DNA of 64,000 bases from CALJFL01 sp036961205 (GTDB lineage Bacteria; Pseudomonadota; Gammaproteobacteria; Pseudomonadales; Halieaceae), in assembly GCA_036961205.1 (NCBI GenBank), contig JBALVI010000002.1, positions 248,001 to 312,000 of the forward strand. The letters run 5' to 3'. Both the position numbers and the translations under genes were made by a program. Below are positions 24,272 to 32,747 of the stretch, piece by piece. The stretch's first letter is position 1; the number at the start of each line of letters is the position of its first letter. The notes under the pieces are model-generated. The model ran no database searches and was not told the DNA's origin. It worked only from the letters and a program-made list of their open reading frames with translations.

Positions 24272-25327
24272 TTAAGAAGACGAAGCGCCCTCGGCGTCAA
24301 TCCGCTGCTCAAGTACTCTTCGAAAATGCGCCAGCGCCGCATCGGCCTGAATGCCGCCCATCTTGAACTGAGGGTCGCGATCCAACATTAGCTGCTGATC
24401 CTCTATTATCACTTTGTCTTCCAAAAAACCCTCCACCATACTTTCACGTAACGACAGAGCTATGTTCGGATCGTCCAGTTGGTAGTTGTGTAAGTAATTC
24501 CAAAAAAAGTGAGTAGTGCGCTCAGTTTCCGGAGTGAAGAACTGACAGTTGCGATACTGCTTGGCATTCTCCAAATTGCCATTCTGGGCGCCGCTACCGG
24601 CCGGTGAAAATACCGTCTCCAGAAAAAATACGCCCGGCACATGCATGGTACCCACGTTCTTGCGATCCACCTTGTCCTTATTGCGCACCACTCGCTGATG
24701 GTAAGGCGGTGGATCTGCATCCATATGCCAACGCTCTACACGAAAGCCCCATGCCAACCGTTCAACGCTCGCGGGTTTGGTGGTAAAAGCATATTCTTCT
24801 GAGCCACCCAGCGAACCCGTGTGAACAAAGGCAAGGTGAGAAAAATCTGCGAGGTTGTCGACAATCAGCAGGTAGTTGGAGTCGTAGTGCATATAGCCCG
24901 GCAAACCGCGCCAGCCGGGTTCTCGCAAGTAGGGGAAATCGAGTATCAGCTCTGGATCCGCTTTGTCTGGATCTCCCAACCAGATCCACACCAACTGGTC
25001 ACGCTCAACTATCGGGTAAGCGGTTACCGTCAGCTTCTTTGGAATTTCATCCTGCCCTGGGATCTGCACGCACTGGCCTGTCTCATCAAACTTAAGGCCG
25101 TGGTACAAGCAGCGAACGCAATCGCCCTCCACTCGCCCATTAGATAATTTGGCTGCCCGGTGGGCACAACGATCATCAAGGGCGTTAACTTTGCCACTGT
25201 CCCCGCGGTAGAGGACAACTGGCTTATTGAGAATTGTTCGGGCGAGTAGTTTTGCATCAATCAGCTCATAATCCCAGGCTGCCACATACCAGCAGTCCAT
25301 CAAAAAAGGGGCCTGGCCATTTTTCAT
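24272..25327 (-). CDS. VanA-type Rieske oxygenase (aromatic/O-demethylase-like)
   Basis: A 351-residue Rieske oxygenase of the vanillate O-demethylase/phthalate dioxygenase type. The N-terminus MDCWYVAAWDYEL is typical, the Rieske motif is CAHRAAKLSNG...CLYHGLKFD at residues about 53-82, and the mononuclear iron region is NLADFSHLAFVHTGSLG near 156-172. Such enzymes hydroxylate or demethylate aromatic or terpenoid acids and need a separate FMN/ferredoxin reductase (VanB-like), which is not adjacent. The only nearby iron-sulfur partner is the CDGSH/cupin protein, 660 bases away. The promoter must lie in the 220-base gap shared with the marC-like gene. Confidence 0.92.
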   Translation of the reverse strand: MKNGQAPFLMDCWYVAAWDYELIDAKLLARTILNKPVVLYRGDSGKVNALDDRCAHRAAKLSNGRVEGDCVRCLYHGLKFDETGQCVQIPGQDEIPKKLTVTAYPIVERDQLVWIWLGDPDKADPELILDFPYLREPGWRGLPGYMHYDSNYLLIVDNLADFSHLAFVHTGSLGGSEEYAFTTKPASVERLAWGFRVERWHMDADPPPYHQRVVRNKDKVDRKNVGTMHVPGVFFLETVFSPAGSGAQNGNLENAKQYRNCQFFTPETERTTHFFWNYLHNYQLDDPNIALSLRESMVEGFLEDKVIIEDQQLMLDRDPQFKMGGIQADAALAHFRRVLEQRIDAEGASSS

Positions 25328-25547
25328 AAAATCACCCTTAGTTTACTCATACAGTTGAAGTTGCTCGTTGCGACCCCGCAGACAACAAGCAACGACGCTG
25401 CTTTAAGTGTAGCCCACAGCCGGAGATAAGGAATTAGTTCGTTGCTACCAACATCTACTGGAGATATTCTACCGACAACATCCAACCCGATATTTTTTGA
25501 GGCCTTTGAGGCCAAATACAGGCCGCGAGAAGTCGTGGAGAAAAGTC

Positions 25548-26171
25548 ATGAATGATCTCTACACACAACTGATAACTGTCTTTCTGGGTTTCTTCGCCAT
25601 TATGAACCCCATCGCCAATACGGCCGCTTTTGCCGGCCTTACAGGCCACATGGATAAAGCGCAGCAACTTCGTATTGCGGCTAAAGCGCTGATAATTACA
25701 TTCATTATTATCGTCATGTTCTCGCTCCTGGGCAAAACCATTTTCCACGTTTTTGGTATAACACTGCCCGCCCTGCGAATAACAGGCGGCATTCTCGTTT
25801 TTCTGGTTGGTTATCAAATGCTCAGTGGTTCAGGTTCCGAACTGCACTCTGCAGAGAAGGAGGAACAAGCAGATATAGCGGTTTCTCCCCTGGCGGTGCC
25901 CCTGCTCGCCGGCCCAGGGACCATCGCTACCGCAATGAACTTTTCCGCATATGGAGGACTTATGGGGGTTACAACCACTATATTTGTCTTTGCCGTGCTG
26001 TGCCTCATTACCTTTCTCTGTTTTATCTACAGCCCTAGAATACTGTCTGTCATTGGGAAAAGCGGCATGGCCATAGTTACTCGCCTGATGGGCCTGATTC
26101 TGGCCGTAATCGGTACTCAAATGGCCATAGAAGGGATTACTGATGTCATCAACTTGCCGATTAGCGGCTAA
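25548..26171 (+). CDS. MarC-family integral membrane protein
   Basis: A 207-residue protein with about six hydrophobic helices, starting at the ATG at 25548 (MNDLYTQLITVFLGFFAIMN) after GGAGAAAAGTC; an in-frame start at 25497 would add a charged tail not seen in the family. MNPIANTAAFAGLTG near residues 19-33, VPLLAGPGTIATAMN near 122-136 and the C-terminal RLMGLILAVIGTQMAIEGI match MarC/YhgN proteins. The family is widespread and its function is unresolved; the older link to multiple antibiotic resistance was not confirmed. Isolated transcription unit divergent from the Rieske gene. Confidence 0.9.
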   Translation: MNDLYTQLITVFLGFFAIMNPIANTAAFAGLTGHMDKAQQLRIAAKALIITFIIIVMFSLLGKTIFHVFGITLPALRITGGILVFLVGYQMLSGSGSELHSAEKEEQADIAVSPLAVPLLAGPGTIATAMNFSAYGGLMGVTTTIFVFAVLCLITFLCFIYSPRILSVIGKSGMAIVTRLMGLILAVIGTQMAIEGITDVINLPISG

Positions 26172-26227
26172 GACACCTCAAAAGGTACCATTGAAATATT
26201 GCAGTTAGTGCTAGCAATCTAAAAAAT

Positions 26228-26255
26228 TTGCCTGTAAAGTGCGGCCAGCTAGAAA
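26228..26255 (+). promoter_or_regulatory. Candidate promoter of the cold-shock gene
   Basis: TTGCCT at 26228-26233 and TAGAAA at 26250-26255 are spaced by 16 bases and resemble a sigma-70 promoter. A start near 26262 would give an untranslated leader of about 130 bases before the csp start, in line with the long leaders of cspA-type genes. This is a visual match only. Confidence 0.35.
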
Positions 26256-26392
26256 GAAAGCGTATTATTTATTACCTCCACTTCGTATTTACTCGTAAAT
26301 TTCGTCCTGTTGTTTTTAAGTACAAGCCCTTATTTCCATGCTATTGAAGCCTATTGCAGGCACAAATACATTTAAATTTCAGGATATTGTTA

Positions 26393-26602
26393 ATGTCTAA
26401 CAAAGTAAAAGGAACCGTTAAGTGGTTCAACGAGTCTAAAGGTTTTGGTTTTATCGAGCAGCCTTCTGGGCCAGACGTTTTTGCACACTTCAGCGCCATT
26501 GTTGGCGACGGCTTCAAGACCCTCACTGACGGTCAAGAAGTTGAATTTGTTGTAACTCAAGGCCAAAAAGGCCCACAGGCTGAGAACATCACAGCTGTGT
26601 AA
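26393..26602 (+). CDS. Cold-shock domain protein (CspA family)
   Basis: A 69-residue single cold-shock domain. The RNP1 motif KGFGFIE and RNP2 motif DVFAHFSAI are both present, and KVKGTVKWFNESKGFGFI is the classic N-terminus. These proteins bind single-stranded RNA and DNA and act as RNA chaperones. The start is the ATG after AGGATATTGTTA; upstream in-frame codons would not fit the family. A strong terminator follows 20 bases after the stop. The AT-rich leader of more than 100 bases suggests post-transcriptional control as in cspA, but temperature response cannot be deduced. Confidence 0.96.
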   Translation: MSNKVKGTVKWFNESKGFGFIEQPSGPDVFAHFSAIVGDGFKTLTDGQEVEFVVTQGQKGPQAENITAV

Positions 26603-26621
26603 GACTTACTACAGATTAAAT

Positions 26622-26654
26622 AAAGGCCGGTCTTTCGAGACTGGCCTTTTTTTT
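26622..26654 (+). terminator. Rho-independent terminator of the cold-shock gene
   Basis: A 12-base stem (AAAGGCCGGTCT at 26622-26633 with AGACTGGCCTTT at 26638-26649, one G-U pair) closes a TTCG tetraloop and runs into a tract of eight Ts. This is a near-ideal intrinsic terminator. Confidence 0.92.
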
Positions 26655-26689
26655 GCCCGCTGCTTCTACCGTCGACCGGAGATACCAAC

Positions 26690-27028
26690 ATGAGCGCCCT
26701 ACCCCTTTGTCCCAAGTGCAACTCAGAATACACCTATGAAGATGGCAACCTGTTAATTTGCCCGGAATGTGCTCATGAATGGTCTGCTGCGGGAGACGAT
26801 GAGGACAATGCCGAGCGCACTATCAAGGATGCCAACGGCAATACCCTGGCTGATGGCGATACGGTATCCGTAATTAAAGACCTGAAGGTGAAAGGCTCTT
26901 CCTCGGTGGTCAAGGTCGGGACCAAGGTTAAGAACATCAGACTGGTAGACGGTGATCACGATATCGACTGCAAAATAGACGGTATTGGCGCCATGAAGCT
27001 CAAATCACAGTTCGTCAAAAAGGTCTGA
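26690..27028 (+). CDS. yjdM: YjdM/PhnA-family zinc-ribbon protein
   Basis: A 112-residue protein with an N-terminal zinc ribbon (CPKCNSEYTYEDGNLLICPEC, two CxxC pairs at residues about 7-28) and a C-terminal SH3-like KOW region (DANGNTLADGDTVSVIKDLKVKGSSSVVKVGTKV in part). This matches E. coli YjdM, formerly called PhnA, whose physiological role is not settled; it is not a phosphonoacetate hydrolase. CCGGAGATACCAAC precedes the ATG. It ends 9 bases from the convergent CDF gene. Confidence 0.93.
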   Translation: MSALPLCPKCNSEYTYEDGNLLICPECAHEWSAAGDDEDNAERTIKDANGNTLADGDTVSVIKDLKVKGSSSVVKVGTKVKNIRLVDGDHDIDCKIDGIGAMKLKSQFVKKV

Positions 27029-27037
27029 ATCAATAGG

Positions 27038-27967
27038 CTACTGAGCCAACTCAGGATTTTTAACAAACAACATATCCATGACGATTTCAGGATTGAGCAA
27101 CTGTAGCTGTTGGTCGCTGTGATCGCGAATATCATCAAGTTCGGCAATAGACTTGATGGCAAAATCCTCGGCTACCACCACGTGAACAAGCACGTAGGTG
27201 TTGCGGCCGCGCTTGCTGACTCGCACCTCTACATGGTCATGGCGAACATCTGCGAGAGACAGTAGCAGTCTCGCTTCAATCTCATCAACCACGACTTCTG
27301 GCGGGGCCATGGCGATGACTTCTTTAAAACTGTCGATCATGATTTTCGCTGGTATGGGTAAGGCCAGCACCACCAACGTAATTAATAGCAGCGGATCTAC
27401 CAGGTTTGCGTACTCCGCCCAGGGTGAACGCTGCAACCACCAGGCACCTATAAAGCCCAGTAGTATCGCGGCGCTTAGCAGCCCATCTATCAGCCACGTT
27501 TTGGCGTCTACCCGGACCAGATCGGAGCGATAATCACGGCTACTGTGATACATCTTCCAGGCCACCAATAAACTACCAACGGTGGCGATCGCCGCATACA
27601 CAACCCCAAGGCCATAGTTAGCCGGGTTACCCCCTGCCATTAAACGTTGAACAGCTTCGGTAGCGGCGAAGACACAGGTAACAATGACTATCAGTGACTT
27701 GAATAAATTGAGCGTGGGCTCTATCGCCGTATAACCGAAATGAAAGTTCTCGTCATCGGGCCGCTGAGCCAACTTCGCGACCTTTAAGGTTGCCAGGCTC
27801 ATGCAAAATGAGATCAGTGAATAGATACCATCAAAGAGGATAGCATCTGACCTGGTCAGCACTGCAAACCCCAACGCGAGTACCACAAAGAACATCACGC
27901 CATACAGCGATAGTCTCAGTAAGCTTTGTTCTGCTCGGGCTTTTGCGTTCAGGGGCAAACTACTCAA
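27038..27967 (-). CDS. Cation diffusion facilitator (CDF) family transporter
   Basis: A 309-residue inner-membrane efflux protein with about six transmembrane helices and a C-terminal cytosolic domain. TM2 contains SDAILFDGIYSLISF and TM5 VDAKTWLIDGLLSAAIL, which supply the Asp residues of the metal site, although both sites read S/D rather than the usual HxxxD in places, so zinc specificity is uncertain. The start is a TTG that overlaps the stop of the upstream oxidoreductase (TTGA), which implies translational coupling. Confidence 0.88.
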   Translation of the reverse strand: MSSLPLNAKARAEQSLLRLSLYGVMFFVVLALGFAVLTRSDAILFDGIYSLISFCMSLATLKVAKLAQRPDDENFHFGYTAIEPTLNLFKSLIVIVTCVFAATEAVQRLMAGGNPANYGLGVVYAAIATVGSLLVAWKMYHSSRDYRSDLVRVDAKTWLIDGLLSAAILLGFIGAWWLQRSPWAEYANLVDPLLLITLVVLALPIPAKIMIDSFKEVIAMAPPEVVVDEIEARLLLSLADVRHDHVEVRVSKRGRNTYVLVHVVVAEDFAIKSIAELDDIRDHSDQQLQLLNPEIVMDMLFVKNPELAQ

Positions 27968-28926
27968 ATATCCTGTATATGCAGCACTACCTTGCCACGG
28001 GTACGCCCCGCTTCAGATTGATTATGTGCCTCTACAGCATCGTCCAACTGCATTACTTTTATCTCCGGCACCTGCAGCACGCCCTGTTCAAACAAACTCA
28101 CCAATTCAGTGAGCATCGCCCCGTCGGCGCGGTGGTGGAGAAACTCGGCCTTAATATTACGCTGGGCGATCTCTGCCATTTCCGGAGGCTCATTATTCAT
28201 ATAGGCGACTGCACCACCGTCTTTCGCCAGACGTATTGCATCTTCGGCGATGTCCTGACCCAGCAGACACTCCAGCACCAGGTCGACGCCATCAGGCTCA
28301 TGGCTGCGCACCACCTCCCGGTAATCTTCCACGGTGTAGTCAATCAGCACATCGGCACCCAGGGATTTCACATATTCAAAATTTGCCTGACGTGTGGTGG
28401 TGTAGACTCTGGCACCCACATGCTTGGCAATGGCTATTGCGATGCTACCCACGCCGCCTGCACCCGCTTGAATCAAAACACTCTGACCAGCCTTGAGCTC
28501 ACCGAATTCCATCAGCGCCTGCCAGGCAGTAAGACTCACCAGAGGCAACGCACTGGCTTCCTCGAAACTCAGGTGCGGCGGTTTTCGAGTAATGGCACTA
28601 ACATCGACGGGGGCGTACTCAGCATAACTACCGTGTTGAATCGACCAGGTGAACGCCAGGCCCAGAATGTCATCTCCCACTTGCCAGTCGGTCACATTCT
28701 CACCCACCTTGACGATGCGGCCGGCCATATCCCAGCCTGGAACGACCGGATAAGTTCTGCTGATGTACTCGGTAAGTTCACCAGCGCGCAGGCGACGGTC
28801 TATGGGGTTTACCGAAGCTGCACCGATCTTTACCAACACCTGATCCGGACCGGGCTCTGGAGTATCCAGTTCACCTACTTGAAGAACCTCGGCGGGGCCG
28901 TGCTCCTGATAAAAAACTGCCTTCAT
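27964..28926 (-). CDS. Zinc-independent MDR quinone oxidoreductase
   Basis: A 320-residue medium-chain dehydrogenase/reductase of the quinone-oxidoreductase type. The N-terminus MKAVFYQEHGPAEVLQVGEL, the coenzyme motif AGAGGVGSIAIAIAKHVGA (residues about 148-166) and the absence of the structural zinc cysteines indicate an NADPH-dependent quinone or enone reductase. The stop overlaps the CDF start. No substrate can be read; detoxification of electrophiles is common in the family. Confidence 0.92.
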   Translation of the reverse strand: MKAVFYQEHGPAEVLQVGELDTPEPGPDQVLVKIGAASVNPIDRRLRAGELTEYISRTYPVVPGWDMAGRIVKVGENVTDWQVGDDILGLAFTWSIQHGSYAEYAPVDVSAITRKPPHLSFEEASALPLVSLTAWQALMEFGELKAGQSVLIQAGAGGVGSIAIAIAKHVGARVYTTTRQANFEYVKSLGADVLIDYTVEDYREVVRSHEPDGVDLVLECLLGQDIAEDAIRLAKDGGAVAYMNNEPPEMAEIAQRNIKAEFLHHRADGAMLTELVSLFEQGVLQVPEIKVMQLDDAVEAHNQSEAGRTRGKVVLHIQDI

Positions 28927-29070
28927 AATTTGCCACCGCCCAAAACACTTTAAACATAAAATAAATATAGACTAAACAGATACACCCTGCATTACTTTAT
29001 TGGAGGAATCGGGTCCCTAACGCTGGTGTAGCGACAGTCAACGCACAGGTAGGCGATTTCTTTAATGGCG

Positions 29071-29988
29071 TCACTCAGCGCTCGCAGCCATTCGCGCCCT
29101 CAGAACTTTTGCCCGCCTGTCTTCGCCGTCGTGACTCCAGCCCGGCGCCTTAAACAGATAACCAAACTTGTCTCGCAGGTTTTCGGCACGTCTGACATCA
29201 GACGCAATAGCTAAATACTCGTGAGTTGCGACATGGATTGGATTGTAGGAAGTAATATTAGTGGTGAGACCGTAAACCACAGGCTCGGTGTTCACCTCAT
29301 TCGAAAACGTGCCGAACAACCTATCCCAGAGAATCAAGGTGCCTCCGTGGTTGCAATCGAGATATCGGATGTTCGAGGCGTGGTGTACGCGATGATGTGA
29401 GGGCGTATTAAAAATAAACTCGACCCAGCCCGGCAACCTGCCAATCAATTCGGTATGTAACCAGAACTGATAAAACAAGCTGATCGACATCATGGTGAAG
29501 ATCATCAGCGGGTCAAAACCCAATAAGGGCAGGGGAATCCAAAAAACATATTTGTGTAGCCGTTCCATTACGCCCTGCCTCAACGCCGTCGCAAAATTCA
29601 TTTTAATCGCTGAGTGATGTGACACATGGCCAGCCCACAATATGCGCACCTCATGATTTGCCCGGTGCATAAAGTAGTAGGCAATATCGTCTAAAAAGAA
29701 CAACAGTATCCAGGCCCACCATTGACGCTGCACAATATCGGCCAATGGACTGATACTGTGAAGATAGAAAAATAGTATTAACGCGGCAAACTTGGGCAGC
29801 ACATCAACGAACACCACAAATACTGTCATCCACAACGACGCTATAGTGTCCTTTTTATCAAATAGTTGGAGATTATTCCTTCGATTGATTATGAACTCGA
29901 CCACTAACGCCAAAACAAATATTGGCAGGAAGATATAGATCAGATCGTCTTTGGCGAACGCATCCAGATAAAACTGTAGGTTGTTCAT
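29071..29988 (-). CDS. Sterol desaturase / fatty acid hydroxylase family membrane enzyme
   Basis: A 305-residue integral membrane di-iron enzyme. Histidine clusters are HRANHE near residue 109, HVSHH near 122 and HHRVHH near 197, with a further His region downstream, matching the 8-His metal site of the ERG3/hydroxylase family. Four or more hydrophobic segments are visible. Bacterial members hydroxylate fatty acids, carotenoids, hopanoids or ether lipids. The C-terminal tail (residues 265-305, APGWSHDGEDRRAKVLRARM) is soluble. Single gene unit. Confidence 0.92.
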   Translation of the reverse strand: MNNLQFYLDAFAKDDLIYIFLPIFVLALVVEFIINRRNNLQLFDKKDTIASLWMTVFVVFVDVLPKFAALILFFYLHSISPLADIVQRQWWAWILLFFLDDIAYYFMHRANHEVRILWAGHVSHHSAIKMNFATALRQGVMERLHKYVFWIPLPLLGFDPLMIFTMMSISLFYQFWLHTELIGRLPGWVEFIFNTPSHHRVHHASNIRYLDCNHGGTLILWDRLFGTFSNEVNTEPVVYGLTTNITSYNPIHVATHEYLAIASDVRRAENLRDKFGYLFKAPGWSHDGEDRRAKVLRARMAASAE

Positions 29989-30156
29989 GGCAGTGCTTTT
30001 CCCGAATGCAGAAATGGCCGTCTAAAACCGGTTTGCGCCTATCCTAAGCACTAAGCTTTCTACTGACAAGATAATGGCAGCAACCGGAGTACCCCCACGG
30101 CGGAAATAGACTTATAGTTAGCTCTAAATGAGCCAGATCCTACAGGAATCACGACT

Positions 30157-30903
30157 ATGCCCAGAATCCCGATACTGCACTTTTCCGTCTTGATCGTTGC
30201 CATTAGCGTCACCAGCCTTGCCAACGCCCAGGTCGAGGACCCAATCTTCAATCTGCAGCAAAATGAGAGCCTGCTGCATATATCCGCTACTGAGCGGCGG
30301 GAAGTCGACCAGGATTTACTGCTGGCTGAACTTCGTGTCGAAGCCGAGGACGGCAGCAATCAGGTGGTACAGAACAAGGTCAACACCGCAATGGCAAAAG
30401 CGCTGGAACTGGCCGAGGACTATAGCCATGTAAAAGCAATTACTCGTAGTTATAACGTCCACCAATACGACCAGAATGGCGGGCGTAAGGGCATGCCTAG
30501 AAATATGATCTGGAAGGGTCAGCAAACCCTTAAGCTCAAATCTACCGACGCAGAAGAGCTTTTAGAGCTCGCAGGAAAAATACAGGCGCACGGATTTTTG
30601 ATGGCAGGATTAAACTATACGCTTTCGCCTGAGGCTGCCGCCAAGGTACAGGATGAAATGCTGGAAGCCGCGCTGCTCAAGTTGCAAAATCGAGCGCAAC
30701 GGGCCGCCGTTGCACTGGGTAAGAAGACAGCGGAACTGAAGGAAATAAATACTCAAGATAACAACATGCCCAGGCCACAGGCCTACCAACGGGGCCCAGT
30801 AATGGCAATGGCGTCTGAAAGTGCCGACATGGCAGCACCCGTGGCCTCTCCCGGTGAAACAACAATCAGCATGACCGTAAGTGCCAAGGCCTTATTACGT
30901 TAG
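30157..30903 (+). CDS. SIMPL-domain (DUF541) periplasmic protein
   Basis: A 248-residue exported protein. A signal peptide covers residues 1-24 (ending SLANA). The SIMPL/DUF541 core includes LLHISATERREVDQDLLLAE (residues 38-57), VQNKVNTAMAKALELAEDY and RGPVMAMASESADMAAP before a beta-rich end (TISMTVSAKALLR). Proteins of this family (YggE-like) form oligomeric periplasmic or membrane-associated rings; some affect oxidative stress tolerance, but the biochemical role is open. It converges with the DadA-like gene 27 bases downstream. Confidence 0.9.
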   Translation: MPRIPILHFSVLIVAISVTSLANAQVEDPIFNLQQNESLLHISATERREVDQDLLLAELRVEAEDGSNQVVQNKVNTAMAKALELAEDYSHVKAITRSYNVHQYDQNGGRKGMPRNMIWKGQQTLKLKSTDAEELLELAGKIQAHGFLMAGLNYTLSPEAAAKVQDEMLEAALLKLQNRAQRAAVALGKKTAELKEINTQDNNMPRPQAYQRGPVMAMASESADMAAPVASPGETTISMTVSAKALLR

Positions 30904-30930
30904 CTAGGTGGCGAACGGCGTTCCTGAACC

Positions 30931-32151
30931 TCAGTAGCGCTTGACCCGCTCGAACTTACGATCTGGTCTATAGCTGTCAAGCCGCGCAATCGTTTCTCCT
31001 GCAATTATCTCGCGGGCGGCAAGCTGACCCACTATAGGCGCCAGTGAAACGCCGCTATGCATGATAGCGAGGTAGACATCCGGGCGCGCCGGCGAGGCAC
31101 CGAGCACCGGGTGCCCATCGAGAGGCAGTGGTCGCCAACCGATATAAACGTCTTCTATTACCGCCGTACTAATGGCGGGGACAAACTGCTTCGCCACCGC
31201 CAGTATTCGCGCGGCGTGCTCCAGAGCAAGTTCGCGGCTGGGAAAAGCGTTTGGCCGGCCCTGTAACCGCTGTTCATGGGCTGTATTTTGCGGCGCCCCA
31301 CCCTGCTCGCCCAGTACCATCCTACCGTCAACCCGCTGATGCATATGAATTCCCGGGGCTACGACAATCCGATTGATCAGCGGCGGTAGCGGCGCGGTTA
31401 TCGCTATGACCCCCGGGGTCGAACGCTGCGGAATTTCAATGTCCGCCAGTCGGGTGGCCATATCAGGCTCCGCTCCGGTGGCAAGAACCAACTTGTCTGC
31501 AGTAACAGGACCCTGATCAGTTGTTACCGCTTCCAATCTACCGAAGCTCATTTCAACGCCGGTCAATTTACAAGGATATCGAACCTGGGCACCCAATTCC
31601 TTGGCAGCAGCTAGCAGAATTTGTGTTGCCAACACTGGATCTACGGCACCATCATTCGTTGAAAAAGCGGCTTGCTGGACATTACCAAAGTCCACGCCGG
31701 GCTCAAGGCTCGCCAGCTCCGCCGCAGCAACCATTCTGGCATCTTCTCCCCAGGTAACTTGTTCTGCAATTTGCTGTTTGAGCCGCGCCTGACGAGCATC
31801 ATTGTCAAACCACTCTAGCGAGCCGCCCCACTTCACCGGGATACCCAGGTCCTGCTGTAACGAATGCCAGTTGGACAAGCTGTCCTGATTCAAACTGTGA
31901 TAATACCGAGGCTGCTTGGCCCAGGTCGCATTAATCCAGGCGAAAGTGCCACGGCTGGCATGAGTTGCCGGTCCCTCCTGGTCGACAACAGTGACCGAAG
32001 CTCCCGCTTTCGCCAGATGATATGCAATAGAAGCGCCAACGATGCCAGCACCTGCCACCACGACCCGCAGCTCGCGAGCCGCAAGAACGGGGTTCCCGAT
32101 GTCCGCAAGCGATGCCGCCGCGATTAGTTTAAGTAGGGTACGTCTGTCCAT
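30931..32151 (-). CDS. DadA-like FAD-dependent oxidoreductase with Tat-type N-terminus
   Basis: A 406-residue glycine/D-amino-acid oxidase-type flavoprotein. The chosen ATG at 32151 gives MDRRTLLKLIAAASL, a twin-arginine signal, followed by the FAD-binding LRVVVAGAGIVGASIAYHLA (residues 29-48). A start 63 bases upstream would place the signal internally. The C-terminal GWRPLPLDGHPVLGASPARPDVYLA is the conserved FAD-proximal region of the DAO/GlpD group. A periplasmic location is implied by the Tat signal, which is uncommon for this group. Substrate could be a D-amino acid, an N-methyl amino acid or a related amine. Confidence 0.9.
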   Translation of the reverse strand: MDRRTLLKLIAAASLADIGNPVLAARELRVVVAGAGIVGASIAYHLAKAGASVTVVDQEGPATHASRGTFAWINATWAKQPRYYHSLNQDSLSNWHSLQQDLGIPVKWGGSLEWFDNDARQARLKQQIAEQVTWGEDARMVAAAELASLEPGVDFGNVQQAAFSTNDGAVDPVLATQILLAAAKELGAQVRYPCKLTGVEMSFGRLEAVTTDQGPVTADKLVLATGAEPDMATRLADIEIPQRSTPGVIAITAPLPPLINRIVVAPGIHMHQRVDGRMVLGEQGGAPQNTAHEQRLQGRPNAFPSRELALEHAARILAVAKQFVPAISTAVIEDVYIGWRPLPLDGHPVLGASPARPDVYLAIMHSGVSLAPIVGQLAAREIIAGETIARLDSYRPDRKFERVKRY

Positions 32152-32432
32152 TGGAATACAGTATAGGCCATGAACACTGAGTTGATAGGCAACCTCTGGG
32201 CAACCCTCTCCCATTGTAAATTTTGCAATTCCTCCACCTTAAGATTGAACTGTAACTATAAAACCGTATTATGCGCCCTCGCTGGCACAAGCCTTGCTAC
32301 TTGAACGGTAAGCGGACCGTAAAGTCCCATAGGCACGCCTTTTACTGGTCGCAGCGCGGAATGTCGCACCGGCCTGGGGCGCAGTGCACCAGTTGGATAC
32401 AAATTATGCCGATCAAAGAGAAGATTATTACC

Positions 32433-32705
32433 ATGCAGACAGAGCAGACCGATTCAGGGAAAGCGCAACGCGTGTTTAGCGACATCGTGATGGCCGAGTT
32501 ATTCCTGGTACAGGCCACCATCGAAAGCGCGACCGCCATAGGCAGCGGATTCACTGCGTTGGGCAGGCAATTTGATAGCAGTAATGATGACGCTGAAACC
32601 AGAGAAACCTTAGGCTCAGTCATTCAACGTACCGCCGACGAAGCCATAGAGCCGTATACCACCCGCTTCAAATACCTGCGGCAGCTAATCAACAAAGACA
32701 CCTGA
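32433..32705 (+). CDS. Small hypothetical protein
   Basis: A 90-residue protein (starting MQTEQTDSGKAQRVFSDIVM) of unrecognised family. An amphipathic helical stretch with Ala, Ile and Gly (VQATIESATAIGSGFTALGR, residues 29-48) suggests helical packing or coiled-coil contact. The upstream in-frame codons from 32271 add a basic, Cys/Trp-containing tail and lie in the divergent promoter region, so they are not used. GAGAAGATTATTACC before the ATG is a plausible Shine-Dalgarno region. It is followed 42 bases later by another small gene on the same strand. Confidence 0.6.
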   Translation: MQTEQTDSGKAQRVFSDIVMAELFLVQATIESATAIGSGFTALGRQFDSSNDDAETRETLGSVIQRTADEAIEPYTTRFKYLRQLINKDT

Positions 32706-32747
32706 GCCGCGCTCTCCTATAATGGCGCCAGCTAAAGGAGAGCCACC

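Noticed and set aside
27943..28953. Plus-strand 336-codon frame opposite the quinone oxidoreductase
   Set aside because: Antisense shadow; His/Leu-rich composition from reversed codons, no start signals.
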